Assembly (NCBI RefSeq): GCF_030384665.1
Contig: NC_083673.1
Location: 186,001-250,000, forward strand
Direction of reading: 5' to 3'
DNA length: 64,000 nucleotides
DNA from: Lodderomyces elongisporus
Lineage: Eukaryota; Ascomycota; Pichiomycetes; Serinales; Debaryomycetaceae
This document shows, piece by piece, positions 19,525 through 29,033 of this stretch. The notes beneath the pieces are model-generated. The model searched no databases. It was not told the DNA's origin and saw nothing but the letters and a program-made list of their open reading frames with translations. Each line of letters starts with the position of its first letter. The first letter of the stretch is position 1. Both the position numbers and the translations under genes were made by a program.

Positions 19525-20904
19525 ATGAAACTCTACTTTGAAGCCGAAAGGTTTCTTAAACAGAATGACAAGGCTAGTGGGAGTTTACAATCACGAGTAT
19601 TCAATGATAAGAGATTAACCAGTTCTCCGAAACACGTGTTTGCACTTGTCTACTCAACCATTAAATTCAAAGACTATATAGATCAGATCATCAAGAAGTC
19701 AAAAGTCAAGCAAGAGATTGCTCGTGGAAAAGTAAGAATTAGTGATGAGCTTTTACGATTATTGATCCATGATTTGTTATTCAGTCCGCGTGGTAGGATC
19801 GAGAGTGGAAAACATCCAATCAAAGATGCGTTTTTGGCAAACAAGACTAGACTACAGGCAGAGTTTATTAAACTTAAGCTCAAGTATAAGGTCAAAGCTG
19901 TGAGTGAGCTACCTACAAAGGATTCAAGTGAAGATGAAACACCAGTGCGGTGGTTTAGAATCAATACAATCAAGATCGATAAGGATCGTTTCTTTAAAAA
20001 GCATCCATTCTTTGCCAAATTGCAGCCAGTAAACACAATTGCGGAACTCACGAGTCCTGGTTTCATATATTCGGATGATTATATACCACATTTGTATGGT
20101 ATACATCCAAAGGAAAAACTTTCGGCTCAGGAGGCTTATAAGTTGGGTGAAGTGATTATTCAAGATCGAGCTTCTTGTTTCCCGGCTCATATTTTGAATC
20201 AAGATCCAAATGATGTACACAAGCAAGTTATGGATGCATGCTCTGCTCCTGGGAATAAGACTACGCATGCAGCAGCATATTTGCCGCAAGGTGAAGATTC
20301 AGTTGTCTTTGCAACTGAACGGGATGCCAAGAGAGTAGCCATTCTCCGCACCATGTGTGAAAAAGCTACTGGTAAGAATCGGAAAAGACTTGTGCAAATC
20401 ACGCACAAGGACTTTACTACGATAAATCCTGAAGATTTCCCCGATGTCACTGGTCTCATTGTTGATCCATCGTGTAGTGGATCAGGAATTTTTGGAAGGG
20501 CGATGGATGAAAATAGTGAGGAGTCAAAGAGTGATTCTACAATTGACCAGGAGAGGTTACGAAAACTAGCGTCCTTCCAGTTTGTTATAATGAAACATGC
20601 ATTGTCTTTTCCCGGTGCTAGAAAAGTGGTGTATTCCACATGTTCGATACACGCAGAGGAAAACGAAAGGGTTGTGATTGATCTTTTGCTGGACGAGCAA
20701 ATACGAAATCAAGGGTGGACCTTGGCTAGTAGAGACAAAGTCATACCAGAATGGCCAAGACGTGGTATTGAGAGTGAGTTTGTGAAAATGTCAAGGGATG
20801 AACAAGTGTGTAGGGACTTGGCTGGTGGATGTGTAAGAGCCAACCCTAAAGAAGATGGTGGGATAGGTTTTTTTGCTGCGTGCTTTGTGAAAAGGGGAGG
20901 CTAA
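19525..20904 (+). CDS. RCM1: 25S rRNA cytosine-C5 methyltransferase (NSUN5/Rcm1 type)
   Basis: 459 aa from the ATG at 19525 (MKLYFEAERFL). An in-frame ATG 48 nt upstream adds a non-conserved stretch. An N-terminal NSUN domain is followed by a Rossmann methyltransferase: SAM-binding DACSAPGNKTTHAAAY, the first conserved Cys in LIVDPSCSGSGIF (motif IV) and the catalytic Cys in VVYSTCSIHAEENE (motif VI). The sequence matches Rcm1/NSUN5, which makes one m5C in helix 70 of large-subunit rRNA. It acts in the nucleolus. The frame closes with FVKRGG. A +1 shift at the stop opens 35 more residues ending EDWQGFDN before TAG at 21008-21010, so the true C terminus may be longer. Confidence 0.93.
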   Translation: MKLYFEAERFLKQNDKASGSLQSRVFNDKRLTSSPKHVFALVYSTIKFKDYIDQIIKKSKVKQEIARGKVRISDELLRLLIHDLLFSPRGRIESGKHPIKDAFLANKTRLQAEFIKLKLKYKVKAVSELPTKDSSEDETPVRWFRINTIKIDKDRFFKKHPFFAKLQPVNTIAELTSPGFIYSDDYIPHLYGIHPKEKLSAQEAYKLGEVIIQDRASCFPAHILNQDPNDVHKQVMDACSAPGNKTTHAAAYLPQGEDSVVFATERDAKRVAILRTMCEKATGKNRKRLVQITHKDFTTINPEDFPDVTGLIVDPSCSGSGIFGRAMDENSEESKSDSTIDQERLRKLASFQFVIMKHALSFPGARKVVYSTCSIHAEENERVVIDLLLDEQIRNQGWTLASRDKVIPEWPRRGIESEFVKMSRDEQVCRDLAGGCVRANPKEDGGIGFFAACFVKRGG

Positions 20905-21332
20905 CGATGAGTATGCCAAGAATAATGGTGCGGCTGATAATGGGAAAGTTTGTGACAACGGCAAAGACAATAATGAAACTTCTGAGGATTGGCAAGGGTT
21001 TGATAATTAGGAGAGTCTGAAAAAAAAAAAGAAAAGAAGAGAAGAGAAATTGTTGTTGTCGAGACAGATACCCCTGCTGCATCATCATCATTATTATCAT
21101 CACTTTCTTCATTATTATAATTAGTAGTATTAGTACTGTAGTAACAAGTAGTATAATCAATAATCAAGGGTATAGTAACCAAATTCGGTTAAGCGCCGGT
21201 TCGGATACTTGTTTACGTTTCTAGTCTTGTAAATTACAATTCATAACTCATATTTCTTATCTTTAACCTTTTATCTCCAACAATCTTATTCGGTGAATAA
21301 TTCGGGCAATTAAAAACCGTTGAGTAAGCAAA

Positions 21333-21364
<32 letters not shown>

Positions 21365-21680
21365 GTAAGATTAAAAGCCAAAAAAAAGGAACAAAAAACA
21401 TGTGATGCAGGTAGTTTTTTTTTGGACCAAGGAGATATAACTTTCAATCTGTATAATCTACATGAACCTGAAGCTGAGTGGCTGTTTGTTTGTTTTTTTT
21501 TTCAATAAAGAGAGAAAAGAAGAAATTAGTTGGTCATTTATCTATTATTTTTTTGGTTTGCTCTAGTTGATGCAAATTTGTTTATCAGATGTGGCAACCT
21601 ATTTTTATTAATGTGTGGCATAACGCGTGTGTATAAAATATGTTTTACTCTTTCACTACTACTACTACTACTTTGCTCCA

Positions 21681-21745
21681 GTAGGATTCGTATCCTACGG
21701 TACGGCACCGCACCGCACCGCGCCGCACAGTACCGTACCGTACCG
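21681..21745. other. GC-rich double inverted repeat
   Basis: First stem: GTAGGAT (21681-21687) and ATCCTAC (21692-21698) pair perfectly around TCGT. Directly after it, CGGTACGG (21698-21705) can pair with CCGTACCG at 21733-21740 or 21738-21745 across ACCGC pentamer repeats. This is a GC island inside very AT-rich DNA. Function unknown; possibilities are a structured RNA, a protein-binding array or a replication-slippage product. Confidence 0.6.
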
Positions 21746-21856
21746 TGCCACAGCAGAGCCATACCTAATCCAGTTACATAGTACTCAGGAATTATCGGCG
21801 TGTGACTAACACCTTTATCAATACGATACAAAGAAATCTCTACTTTTCTTTTAGCT

Positions 21857-21921
21857 CCTTCCTCCTCCTCCTCCTTCCTCCTCCTCCTCCTCCCCCTTCT
21901 CCTCCTTCCTCCTCCTCCTCA
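21857..21921. repeat. CCT/CTC polypyrimidine tract
   Basis: About 65 bp of nearly pure pyrimidine triplets with one strand all C/T. Such tracts can adopt unusual structures and are slippage-prone. No coding sense is evident. Confidence 0.8.
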
Positions 21922-24114
21922 ACTCTTTCACCCCCCCTCCCGCTCCCCACCAGAAAATAAAAAGAAAAAATTAAAATCAAATTAAAATTAGACAAAGTGT
22001 ATGTGCCCCTTGATGTTCAGGCATTTAGGCACCAGATCAATAATAGTCCAACTAATGATGTGGCGCACAATATTTAAAAAAAAAAAGAAAAAAGAAAAAA
22101 GAAAAAACAATAGAGTCTACGGCACTAAAGTCTCGAATAAATTAGTCACCAATGGCCCGACAAGAAAGGGCGAAAACCGGGGAAGTAACAAAAGAACCAT
22201 GGTAAGGCGGCTGGAGCAGTAGGAATGTTGTTGTTATTTTCGTGGACTGATGTACATGCATGCATAAGGCATCAAAAAAAAATGTTTCCAAACAAGAAAA
22301 TAAAGAAAAAAGAATAAAACTTATATTGAGTCAGAGTGATAGAGTGGGTGAGTGTATGAGTGAGAGTGAAATGTTGTAGCAGCGCTTAACTTAATTTGGT
22401 AATTGTAAGAGCATTCCTTCTGGTAAAAACCTATTGTTCGTATTCCATTTTTTTAATATTCGAAAAACTAATAATAAAAAATTAGAAAAAAAAACAGTTT
22501 TTGTGTTTTAATTTGCAAATAATTTCTTTTTCGGCAATAAAAAAAGAAAGATGTCACATTTCTTTTTTTCTTTCTTTTTTGTTCTCTCTAAGAGATGCGC
22601 TGCTTCCAAAATTGGAAAATGGTAAATCCTTTTTGACACCTTTCAGAGGCACGGCATCAATTCCAGTAGTCCTTTTTTTTTCTTCTTCCTTTTCCATTCA
22701 TAATTTTTGTATTTGTATTTGTCTTTGTCTCTGCAAGCAAGCCAATGAAATTCATTACTGATAAGTGAAAAGTATAAGCCTTTGCATTCAAATTTTGTTT
22801 TGCTTTTTTTTTATAATATACAAAATTAAAAAAGAAAAAAGAAAAAAGGAAAAGGAAACGAATAAGAAACAGGGTTAGTTTGCTTATACATAAGTACTCC
22901 TTTATCAAAGGGTTTCACTTCTTTTAATTTTTTTTTTGTTTAATCCCAATTTCTTACCAGCATAAGTTTACTCCCTTTAACCTCTAATCCTTCACAACTT
23001 TTCTTCTCTTTATTCTTTTTTCATTTTTCTAGTAGAACCAAAAGGATATGAAACTTTGACAGCTTTGTTTGTTTCTTTGTTTTTTTTGCTGGGCAAGAGA
23101 TCCAGTGGAAAAGTTCGTAAACCATTTTTTTTTCTTTTGGATCTTGGAAGGAACAGTGGAAATAATCAAACATCAAGTACCAAAAGTTAAAAGTTGAACC
23201 AAAAAAAAAACAAAAAACCACAAAGCACAAAGCACATAGGACAAAGGACCAATGACTCTTCCAAAAAAAGAAAAAGAAAAAGAAAAAGAAAGGGAAAACC
23301 AAGAAAAATCAGGAAAATCTGAACTATAAGGATCACAAAACTTCCAAGGGTGCATAATCAGTGACTATTATTTTTCATTCGTGCCAGTCGAGCGGAGAAA
23401 TGGAAAAATCAAAAAGAAAAAGAAGTGGAGGAGACAGGCGGGAGGTTGAGGCATCGAGAAGGAAAGAGAGGGTTGACTAATTCGATTTTGATATATTAAC
23501 TTCGTAAGAGGTTGAAGAAATACATAAATTGGAAAAAAGAAAAAAAACGTTTTCAATCAGAGTCATAGTAATACTATGGGAGCAGCAGCAGAAGCAACAC
23601 CAGTGGTGGTGGTGGTAGTAGTAATAGTAGCAGTAGTAGTAGCAGTAGCAGTTGTTGTTGTTGTTGTTACATTATTCTTTGCCCTTTCGCGGTTGCTGAT
23701 TGCTCGATCTTGTCATCTCCGACCAACACTTCTCTATCACCTACCGTCTTCACCGTTGTCTTCTTTATCTCCTCTCACAACCCCAATGTTGATTTAACTT
23801 TTCCCCAATCTACAAAAGTAATAGGTAGAAAAACAGCCACCACAGTAAATGGCAATTGGCACAAATTGCCTCAACTGATAACGGAATCTTTGGAGGGTGG
23901 GGAGTGATTGTCTTTTTGCATAATAAAACAAAAAAAAAACCAAAAAAAAAAAAAGAACAAAAAGAAATGCCCTCAATTAACATTTTGTGCATGAAATTTA
24001 AACAATTTTGAAATTGGAGCCTACACAATAATATCGTCGTCATCCGATAACAGGTTCCATCATGAGTAGAGCATTTGCAAAGGTACATGTATGTTAAAAA
24101 TGTACAAGTAGATG

Positions 24115-24141
24115 TATATATATATATATATATATATATAA
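24115..24141. repeat. (TA)n microsatellite upstream of the OPT gene
   Basis: Uninterrupted TA dinucleotides ending 188 bp before the transporter ATG, in a position where they could act as a variable TATA region. Confidence 0.9.
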
Positions 24142-24328
24142 GATCAGAATGTCCTAGATATTTATCTGATGAAATAAATTTTGCAATCTTCTTGTTCTTC
24201 TTCTTTTCTAAATATCTATACATCTCTAGCTAAAGAAGAAGAAGATAAAGATAACAACAACAGCAACAGCACATAAACATAAACATAAACATAAACAAAG
24301 AAAGAAACGGAGATAGAAAACTGCTAAG

Positions 24329-26743
24329 ATGGACAAAATCAGGAGCGTTTTGAAACATCGTGGTGGTGATTCTTCTAGCTCTGACCCAGCATACGGCACT
24401 GGTGTCCACGACTTGAATGAAAAGGGCGCTGCTCAAGTGCAGCAAGAAGTAACCAGCATCGATTTTGAAGCAGACAGAAAGCAAGAACCAGACTTGGAAT
24501 TGGTGGCATCGAAATCACAGGAATTCGACCCAGTCTCTTCTCGCATGATCCAAGACATTATTGATGATGATTACGCCGGTATCCATGTGGAAGACGATTC
24601 TCCATACCCAGAAGTCAGAGCTGCTGTGCCAAGTACCGATGACTTTGAAATGCCCCAAGCAACCATTAGAGGATGGACCTTGGGTTTGATCTTGACAACC
24701 ATTGGTTCAGCAATGAACATGTACTTTTCGCTTCACGCACCAACAATCACAATCACAACAATGGTTACCTCGATCTTGGCTTACCCCATGGGTAGGTTCT
24801 GGGCATGGGGTATGCCAAACTGGAAAATCTTTGGTCTCCCATTAAACCCTGGTCCTTTCAACATCAAGGAACACGCAATTATTACCATTATGGCTAATGC
24901 CTCTTTCAATGGTGGTGCAGCTTATGCAACAGATATCTTGGTCTCGATGAACAAGTTTTACAATATTGATTTCGGTGTCGGTTTTGCCCTTGTTGCTATC
25001 CTTTCAACAAATATGATTGGGTTCTCCATGGGTGGTTTAATTAGAAAATTTGTCGTTGAAAGTCCCTCGGCTATTTGGCCACAAAATTTGGTCACTTGTA
25101 CATTTTTAACAAATATGCACATTAACGAAAACCATCCTGCCAACGGCTGGAAAATCTCCCGTTTGTGGTTTTTCTTGATTGCATTCATTGCTAGTTTCTT
25201 ATACTATTGGTTCCCAGGATATATCTGGACTGGTCTTTCATACTTTAGTTGGATCTGTTGGATTAAGCCAAACAATGTGGTTATTAACCAAGTCTTTGGA
25301 TCCTCTTCGGGTTTGGGAATGATTCCAAACATGGTTGCCTTGGACTGGAACCAAATTGCTGGTTACGTTGGCTCTCCATTGATTCCACCAGCAGGAACAA
25401 TTGCCACGATTTTTGTCTCCATGGTTGTTATTTTCTGGATTATTGTTCCAGCAATCTCATTCTCAAACACATGGTACGGTGACTACTTGCCAATCTCCTC
25501 TTCGGGTTCATTTGACAGATATCAGCAGACTTATAATGTGAGTAGAATTGTTGACCCAAAGACATTAAGTTTCAATGAAGCAGAGTACAAGAAATACTCA
25601 CCATTGTTCTTGTCCACTACTTTTGCCATATCATATGGTTTATCATTTGCATCAATGACTGCTACCATTGTTCACACCATCTTGTTCCACGGACAAGAAA
25701 TGATTGACCAATTTAGAGTCCAGGAAAGACCCGATGTCCACAACAGATTAATGTCACGTTACAAAAGGGTTCCCGAATGGTGGTTTCTTATTTCCTTTTT
25801 GATTTTCTTTGCATTATCAATTGTTACTATTAGGTGCTGGAACACTGAAATGCCAGTTTGGTGTTTGATTATTGCTCTTGGTATTGCACTCTTTTTCTTG
25901 TTGCCAGTTGCAATTATCTATGCAAGAACAAACATTGCTGTTGGTTTGAATGTCATTACCGAATTCATTATTGGTTACATGTTACCAGGTAAACCAATTG
26001 CCATGATGTTCTTCAAGACATTTGGTTACATCACCAATAACCAAGCAGTCACTTTTGCTCAAGATATGAAGTTGGGCCACTACATGAAGATTTCACCAAC
26101 AAACTTGTTCTTTTCCCAATTTGTTGCTGCTATTTGGTCCTGTTTTGTTCAAATTGCGGTTATGAGATGGGCTTACGGTGCAGTTGATGGATTGTGTACT
26201 CCAGAACAAGCTTCTAGTTTCACTTGTCCTGGTGCAAAGGTGTTTTTCAATGCCTCCATTATCTGGGGTGTTATTGGCCCACAACGTCAATTCTCCAGTG
26301 GACAAATGTACTATGGATTGTTATTCTTCTTTATTGTTGGTGCCGTGCTTCCAATAATCAACTGGTTGATCTTGAGAAAATGGCCAAACAGTTTAGTCAA
26401 GTACTTGCACTGGCCAGTCTTCTTTTCCGGTACCGGACTTATTCCACCAGCAACCCCATACAACTATACTTCATACTGTATGGTTGGTTTGTTCTTTGGA
26501 TGGTTTATCAAGAGAAAGTACTTCCACTGGTGGACAAAGTACAACTACTCTTTATCAGCCGGTTTGGATATTGGTTTGGCCTGGAGTTCTTTGATCTTGT
26601 CATTGGCCTTGGGCTTGACATTGACTAACTTCCCATCTTGGTGGGGTAATAATGTTGTTGAAGGCACAGTGGATTACCAAGTTACCACGAATATCAGAAA
26701 ATTATTAGCTGAAGGTGAATCATTTGGTCCTTCAAGCTGGTAA
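24329..26743 (+). CDS. Oligopeptide transporter, OPT family
   Basis: 804 aa. A hydrophilic N terminus (~1-115, acidic, with VSSRMIQDIIDDDYAGIHVEDDSPYPEVRAAV) precedes about 14-16 hydrophobic segments. OPT hallmarks are visible: NPGPFNIKEHAIITIMAN, SYFSWICWIKPNNVVINQVFG, the cytosolic loop QEMIDQFRVQERPDVHNRLM, and near the end KYNYSLSAGLDIGLAWSSL. The protein ends in FGPSSW. OPT proteins are proton-coupled plasma-membrane importers of tetra- and pentapeptides; C. albicans has a family (OPT1-OPT9) induced when protein is the nitrogen source. Orthology within the family cannot be set by eye, so no symbol is given. Codon bias is strong and there is no intron. The 3.4 kb upstream region is probably its regulatory DNA (inference). 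Confidence 0.93.
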   Translation: MDKIRSVLKHRGGDSSSSDPAYGTGVHDLNEKGAAQVQQEVTSIDFEADRKQEPDLELVASKSQEFDPVSSRMIQDIIDDDYAGIHVEDDSPYPEVRAAVPSTDDFEMPQATIRGWTLGLILTTIGSAMNMYFSLHAPTITITTMVTSILAYPMGRFWAWGMPNWKIFGLPLNPGPFNIKEHAIITIMANASFNGGAAYATDILVSMNKFYNIDFGVGFALVAILSTNMIGFSMGGLIRKFVVESPSAIWPQNLVTCTFLTNMHINENHPANGWKISRLWFFLIAFIASFLYYWFPGYIWTGLSYFSWICWIKPNNVVINQVFGSSSGLGMIPNMVALDWNQIAGYVGSPLIPPAGTIATIFVSMVVIFWIIVPAISFSNTWYGDYLPISSSGSFDRYQQTYNVSRIVDPKTLSFNEAEYKKYSPLFLSTTFAISYGLSFASMTATIVHTILFHGQEMIDQFRVQERPDVHNRLMSRYKRVPEWWFLISFLIFFALSIVTIRCWNTEMPVWCLIIALGIALFFLLPVAIIYARTNIAVGLNVITEFIIGYMLPGKPIAMMFFKTFGYITNNQAVTFAQDMKLGHYMKISPTNLFFSQFVAAIWSCFVQIAVMRWAYGAVDGLCTPEQASSFTCPGAKVFFNASIIWGVIGPQRQFSSGQMYYGLLFFFIVGAVLPIINWLILRKWPNSLVKYLHWPVFFSGTGLIPPATPYNYTSYCMVGLFFGWFIKRKYFHWWTKYNYSLSAGLDIGLAWSSLILSLALGLTLTNFPSWWGNNVVEGTVDYQVTTNIRKLLAEGESFGPSSW

Positions 26744-27831
26744 AGTCCTTTGTTTTTTTTTTGGGTGGGGAGGGAGGAGAGGAGGTGAATATTTTGCTTT
26801 TTGTGGCATCTATTTAAAGAGAAAGTAATAGTAATATTTATGCGTAAGGTTGTAGTACATAGTTTATGATTTAGTATTGTTTTTTTTTTGTTTTGATTTT
26901 TGATACCTGTTGATTTTTTTTTTTTCATTTACTATTATTATTTGGTGTGTTTGTTCGTTTTGTGTGGCATTTGATGATGGTACCAGTTGTGTGGTGTCTA
27001 ATAGATTTGGTGAATCTTGATGATATTTGATAGACGATAAGACTTGTGAAGAACTAGGTGAGGCTCGAGCGCAATTTCAAAGAAATTGGTAGCCATGGCA
27101 AGTCTCCAAGTATTTCAAGTGTACGTTGCGCAATTGACAATAAACCTAGATAAATCTTTGCAGTACATTGAAGCAAATGTATGGGAAAGAGCAAGGAAAA
27201 AGAACAAGGAAAGAGTAAAAGAAAAAGAAAAAAAATACAAAAAACGAACTTAATGACTTTTATGACAGTTGGTGTTCTTCTGGGTGTCTTTATAGTTTGT
27301 ATTTGGTATTTTGGTGATTTATAAACTGTAGTATTTTGGTTAGAAAAATGACTATTTTTCAAGCTGAAATAAAACTCAAAAGATTCGTGCAAGGAATAAA
27401 AATTACAACAACAACTAGCACCTGAGTAAAAACTTTGGGTTCAAAGACTGTTTTCTACCATTGTATCAATTTATTTAAGGATCAATGGTATATGATAGGA
27501 TAATCTTCCCTACTTGATTCTTTATATAAAAAGTTTCAGTTCACCTGAGTGACAATAATTATCACGTGTGTGCTAATTTTTTCTGTTTTTTTTTGGTCGA
27601 TATTTGCAACAAAAAATTGTGCTATAAATCAGCAACAACAAAGAAATTATACACACACAGAACAAAACCTTTAAATCAATTGCTTCATTGAACTAGTACC
27701 ATCTCACACCCCCACAAATTTACGAAAATATCTATTAGATGTTCAAGTTGATATTAATATTTTGCAAATAAAGGTATAGTAAATTCATTCCAAGATACAA
27801 AAAAAAGAAAACAAAAAAGTAAAAAAAATAA
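26744..27831. other. Intergenic between the OPT gene and tRNA-Leu
   Basis: T-rich 3' region followed by A-rich DNA. A CACGTG core lies at 27563-27568. No LTR-like inverted TG...CA ends or reverse-transcriptase remnants were seen next to the tRNA, although yeast retroelements often insert there. Confidence 0.5.
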
Positions 27832-27934
27832 TGAATGGAACGAGATTCGAACTCGCGCCTCCGAAGAGATCAGGAAAGTATGGTAAAGATATTAACCTTA
27901 CCCTGACGCCTTAAACCAGCTCGGCCATCCATCC
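27832..27934 (-). tRNA. tRNA-Leu(AAG), with a 20-nt intron
   Basis: 103-nt gene, 5' end at 27934. All arms fold: acceptor GGATGGA/TCCATTC (7 bp, one G-U), D stem GCC/GGC, anticodon stem TCAGG/CCTGA, a class II variable arm TCTC-TTCG-GAGG, T stem GCGAG/CTCGT with loop TTCGAAT, and discriminator A. Anticodon AAG (27897-27899, complement) follows U33 and precedes G37. The intron (27876-27895) sits at the canonical 37/38 site, and its TTTACC can pair with the GGTAA spanning the anticodon. The A34 would be inosine, reading CUU/CUC/CUA Leu. The leftover codon CUG is the one reassigned to Ser in the CUG-Ser clade. CCA is not encoded. Confidence 0.92.
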
Positions 27935-29033
27935 ATTTTCGTACAAAACAAAGTTTCAGGTTATTTAATAGTGCAAAAACTGTATATTAATTTTTGGTAC
28001 TTTGTTCTGCAAAAGGTTTCTACTTTTATCCAAATTCTTTTTTCTTTTTTTTTTTTTTCATCAATTTCAATTTCATTCTGACTAAATATAAAGTTAGAGT
28101 TAGCAAGACTGTTTCAAGGAAGTGATTTGCTTTGAAGAAAGGAAAATAATTTTAAAGTATATAGTACATTTGAGTAATGTCTTAAGGAGCTTCAATCCAA
28201 TTTGGTTCAACTCAATTCGCTAACAATGAATTGAAATTTAGTTTACCAACAAAACAATTAAAATAAACCAAAATTCTGCTATATAACTAAACCTTTTGAG
28301 ATTGTTTGTTGCTATAGTACTGTAGGGGGAGGTTTCCATTGAATATGGAAGAAATACATTCATTCAGTATTTCAAACGAAAAAGTTTGACAAAGAGCTGT
28401 CCAGGCACATATTTTGATTAAATAAAAGTTAACCCTTCAAAAAGATAATTGTAAACTTTATAAGCGATACATGTAGTTGTTGAATTTCTTTGTATTCACG
28501 AGAACAAGTTCTTCTTGTCATTTGTAAAATTATAGGTTAATTCCAGACAAATTGCAAAGCTCTAATTAAATGTAGTTTGTGCTGGTTAAAGAGAGGACGA
28601 AGAAGAAGAAGAAGACAAAAAGAAAAGAGAAACGAGGCTTAAATAACCTACACCTCCATACGTTGATAGTCCAAAATAAGTTGGCAAAAAAGCCATTTTT
28701 TACATTGTGTTCTACATTAATTATTTTTTTTCCTTTGTTTGTGCCTTCCCAGCCGTGTGACGTGAGCTGACATGAGCTGACATGAGCTGACATGAACTGA
28801 CGTGTGTTAAAGCAAGGTAAAGTAAATGGAAGTATGTCGAAAATGAGAAGGAACAATGTGAGATCAGGTTTCATATTCTGACACATCGATGTATCATGAC
28901 TTGGTGGGAAAAGGGAAAGGGGAAGTAGAGGCAAGAGAAAAGTGGATGGGGTCAATATCTTTAAAATTTAATAATTCCAAAATTACAGTTTATTGAGTTG
29001 AGGCTACGTGTACATGTAATCATCGACAACTAC
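27935..29033. other. Intergenic between tRNA-Leu and RSR1
   Basis: 1.1 kb, mostly AT-rich. The notable element is the exact 10-bp TGACRTGARC array at 28758-28807. A 129-codon minus-strand frame over 28566-28955 is made of F/L strings and has no recognisable domain, so it is not called. Confidence 0.5.
28758..28807. repeat. Five exact-phase 10-bp TGACRTGARC repeats
   Basis: Units start at 28758, 28768, 28778, 28788 and 28798. The two outer units contain TGACGTG (CRE-like) and the three inner units TGACATG. The 10-bp spacing puts every TGAC on about the same face of the DNA helix. This could be a binding-site array or a simple slippage repeat. Confidence 0.8.

Larger units (their letters stand above)
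20905..24328. other. 3.4 kb intergenic region upstream of the oligopeptide transporter
   Basis: The largest gap in the window. In order: the possible +1 tail of RCM1 (20903-21010), an (AAT)n run (~21331-21363), an ACGCGT at 21623-21628, a GC-rich double hairpin (21681-21745), a CCT/CTC polypyrimidine tract (21857-21921), and GAAAAA/CTTTTT microsatellites. A Ser/Gly-coding triplet-repeat frame without an ATG (~23570-23907) and a TA run (24115-24141) follow, 188 bp before the transporter. No conserved protein or standard RNA gene is recognised. Long promoters are usual for nutrient-regulated transporters. Confidence 0.5.

Noticed and set aside
23576..23797. Val/Ala-rich 73-codon frame starting at an ATG
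   Set aside because: It is the translation of GTG/GTA/GCA triplet repeats, not a natural membrane protein.
27500..28400. Search for retrotransposon LTRs beside tRNA-Leu
   Set aside because: No TG...CA-bounded repeat, target duplication or polymerase remnant could be seen.
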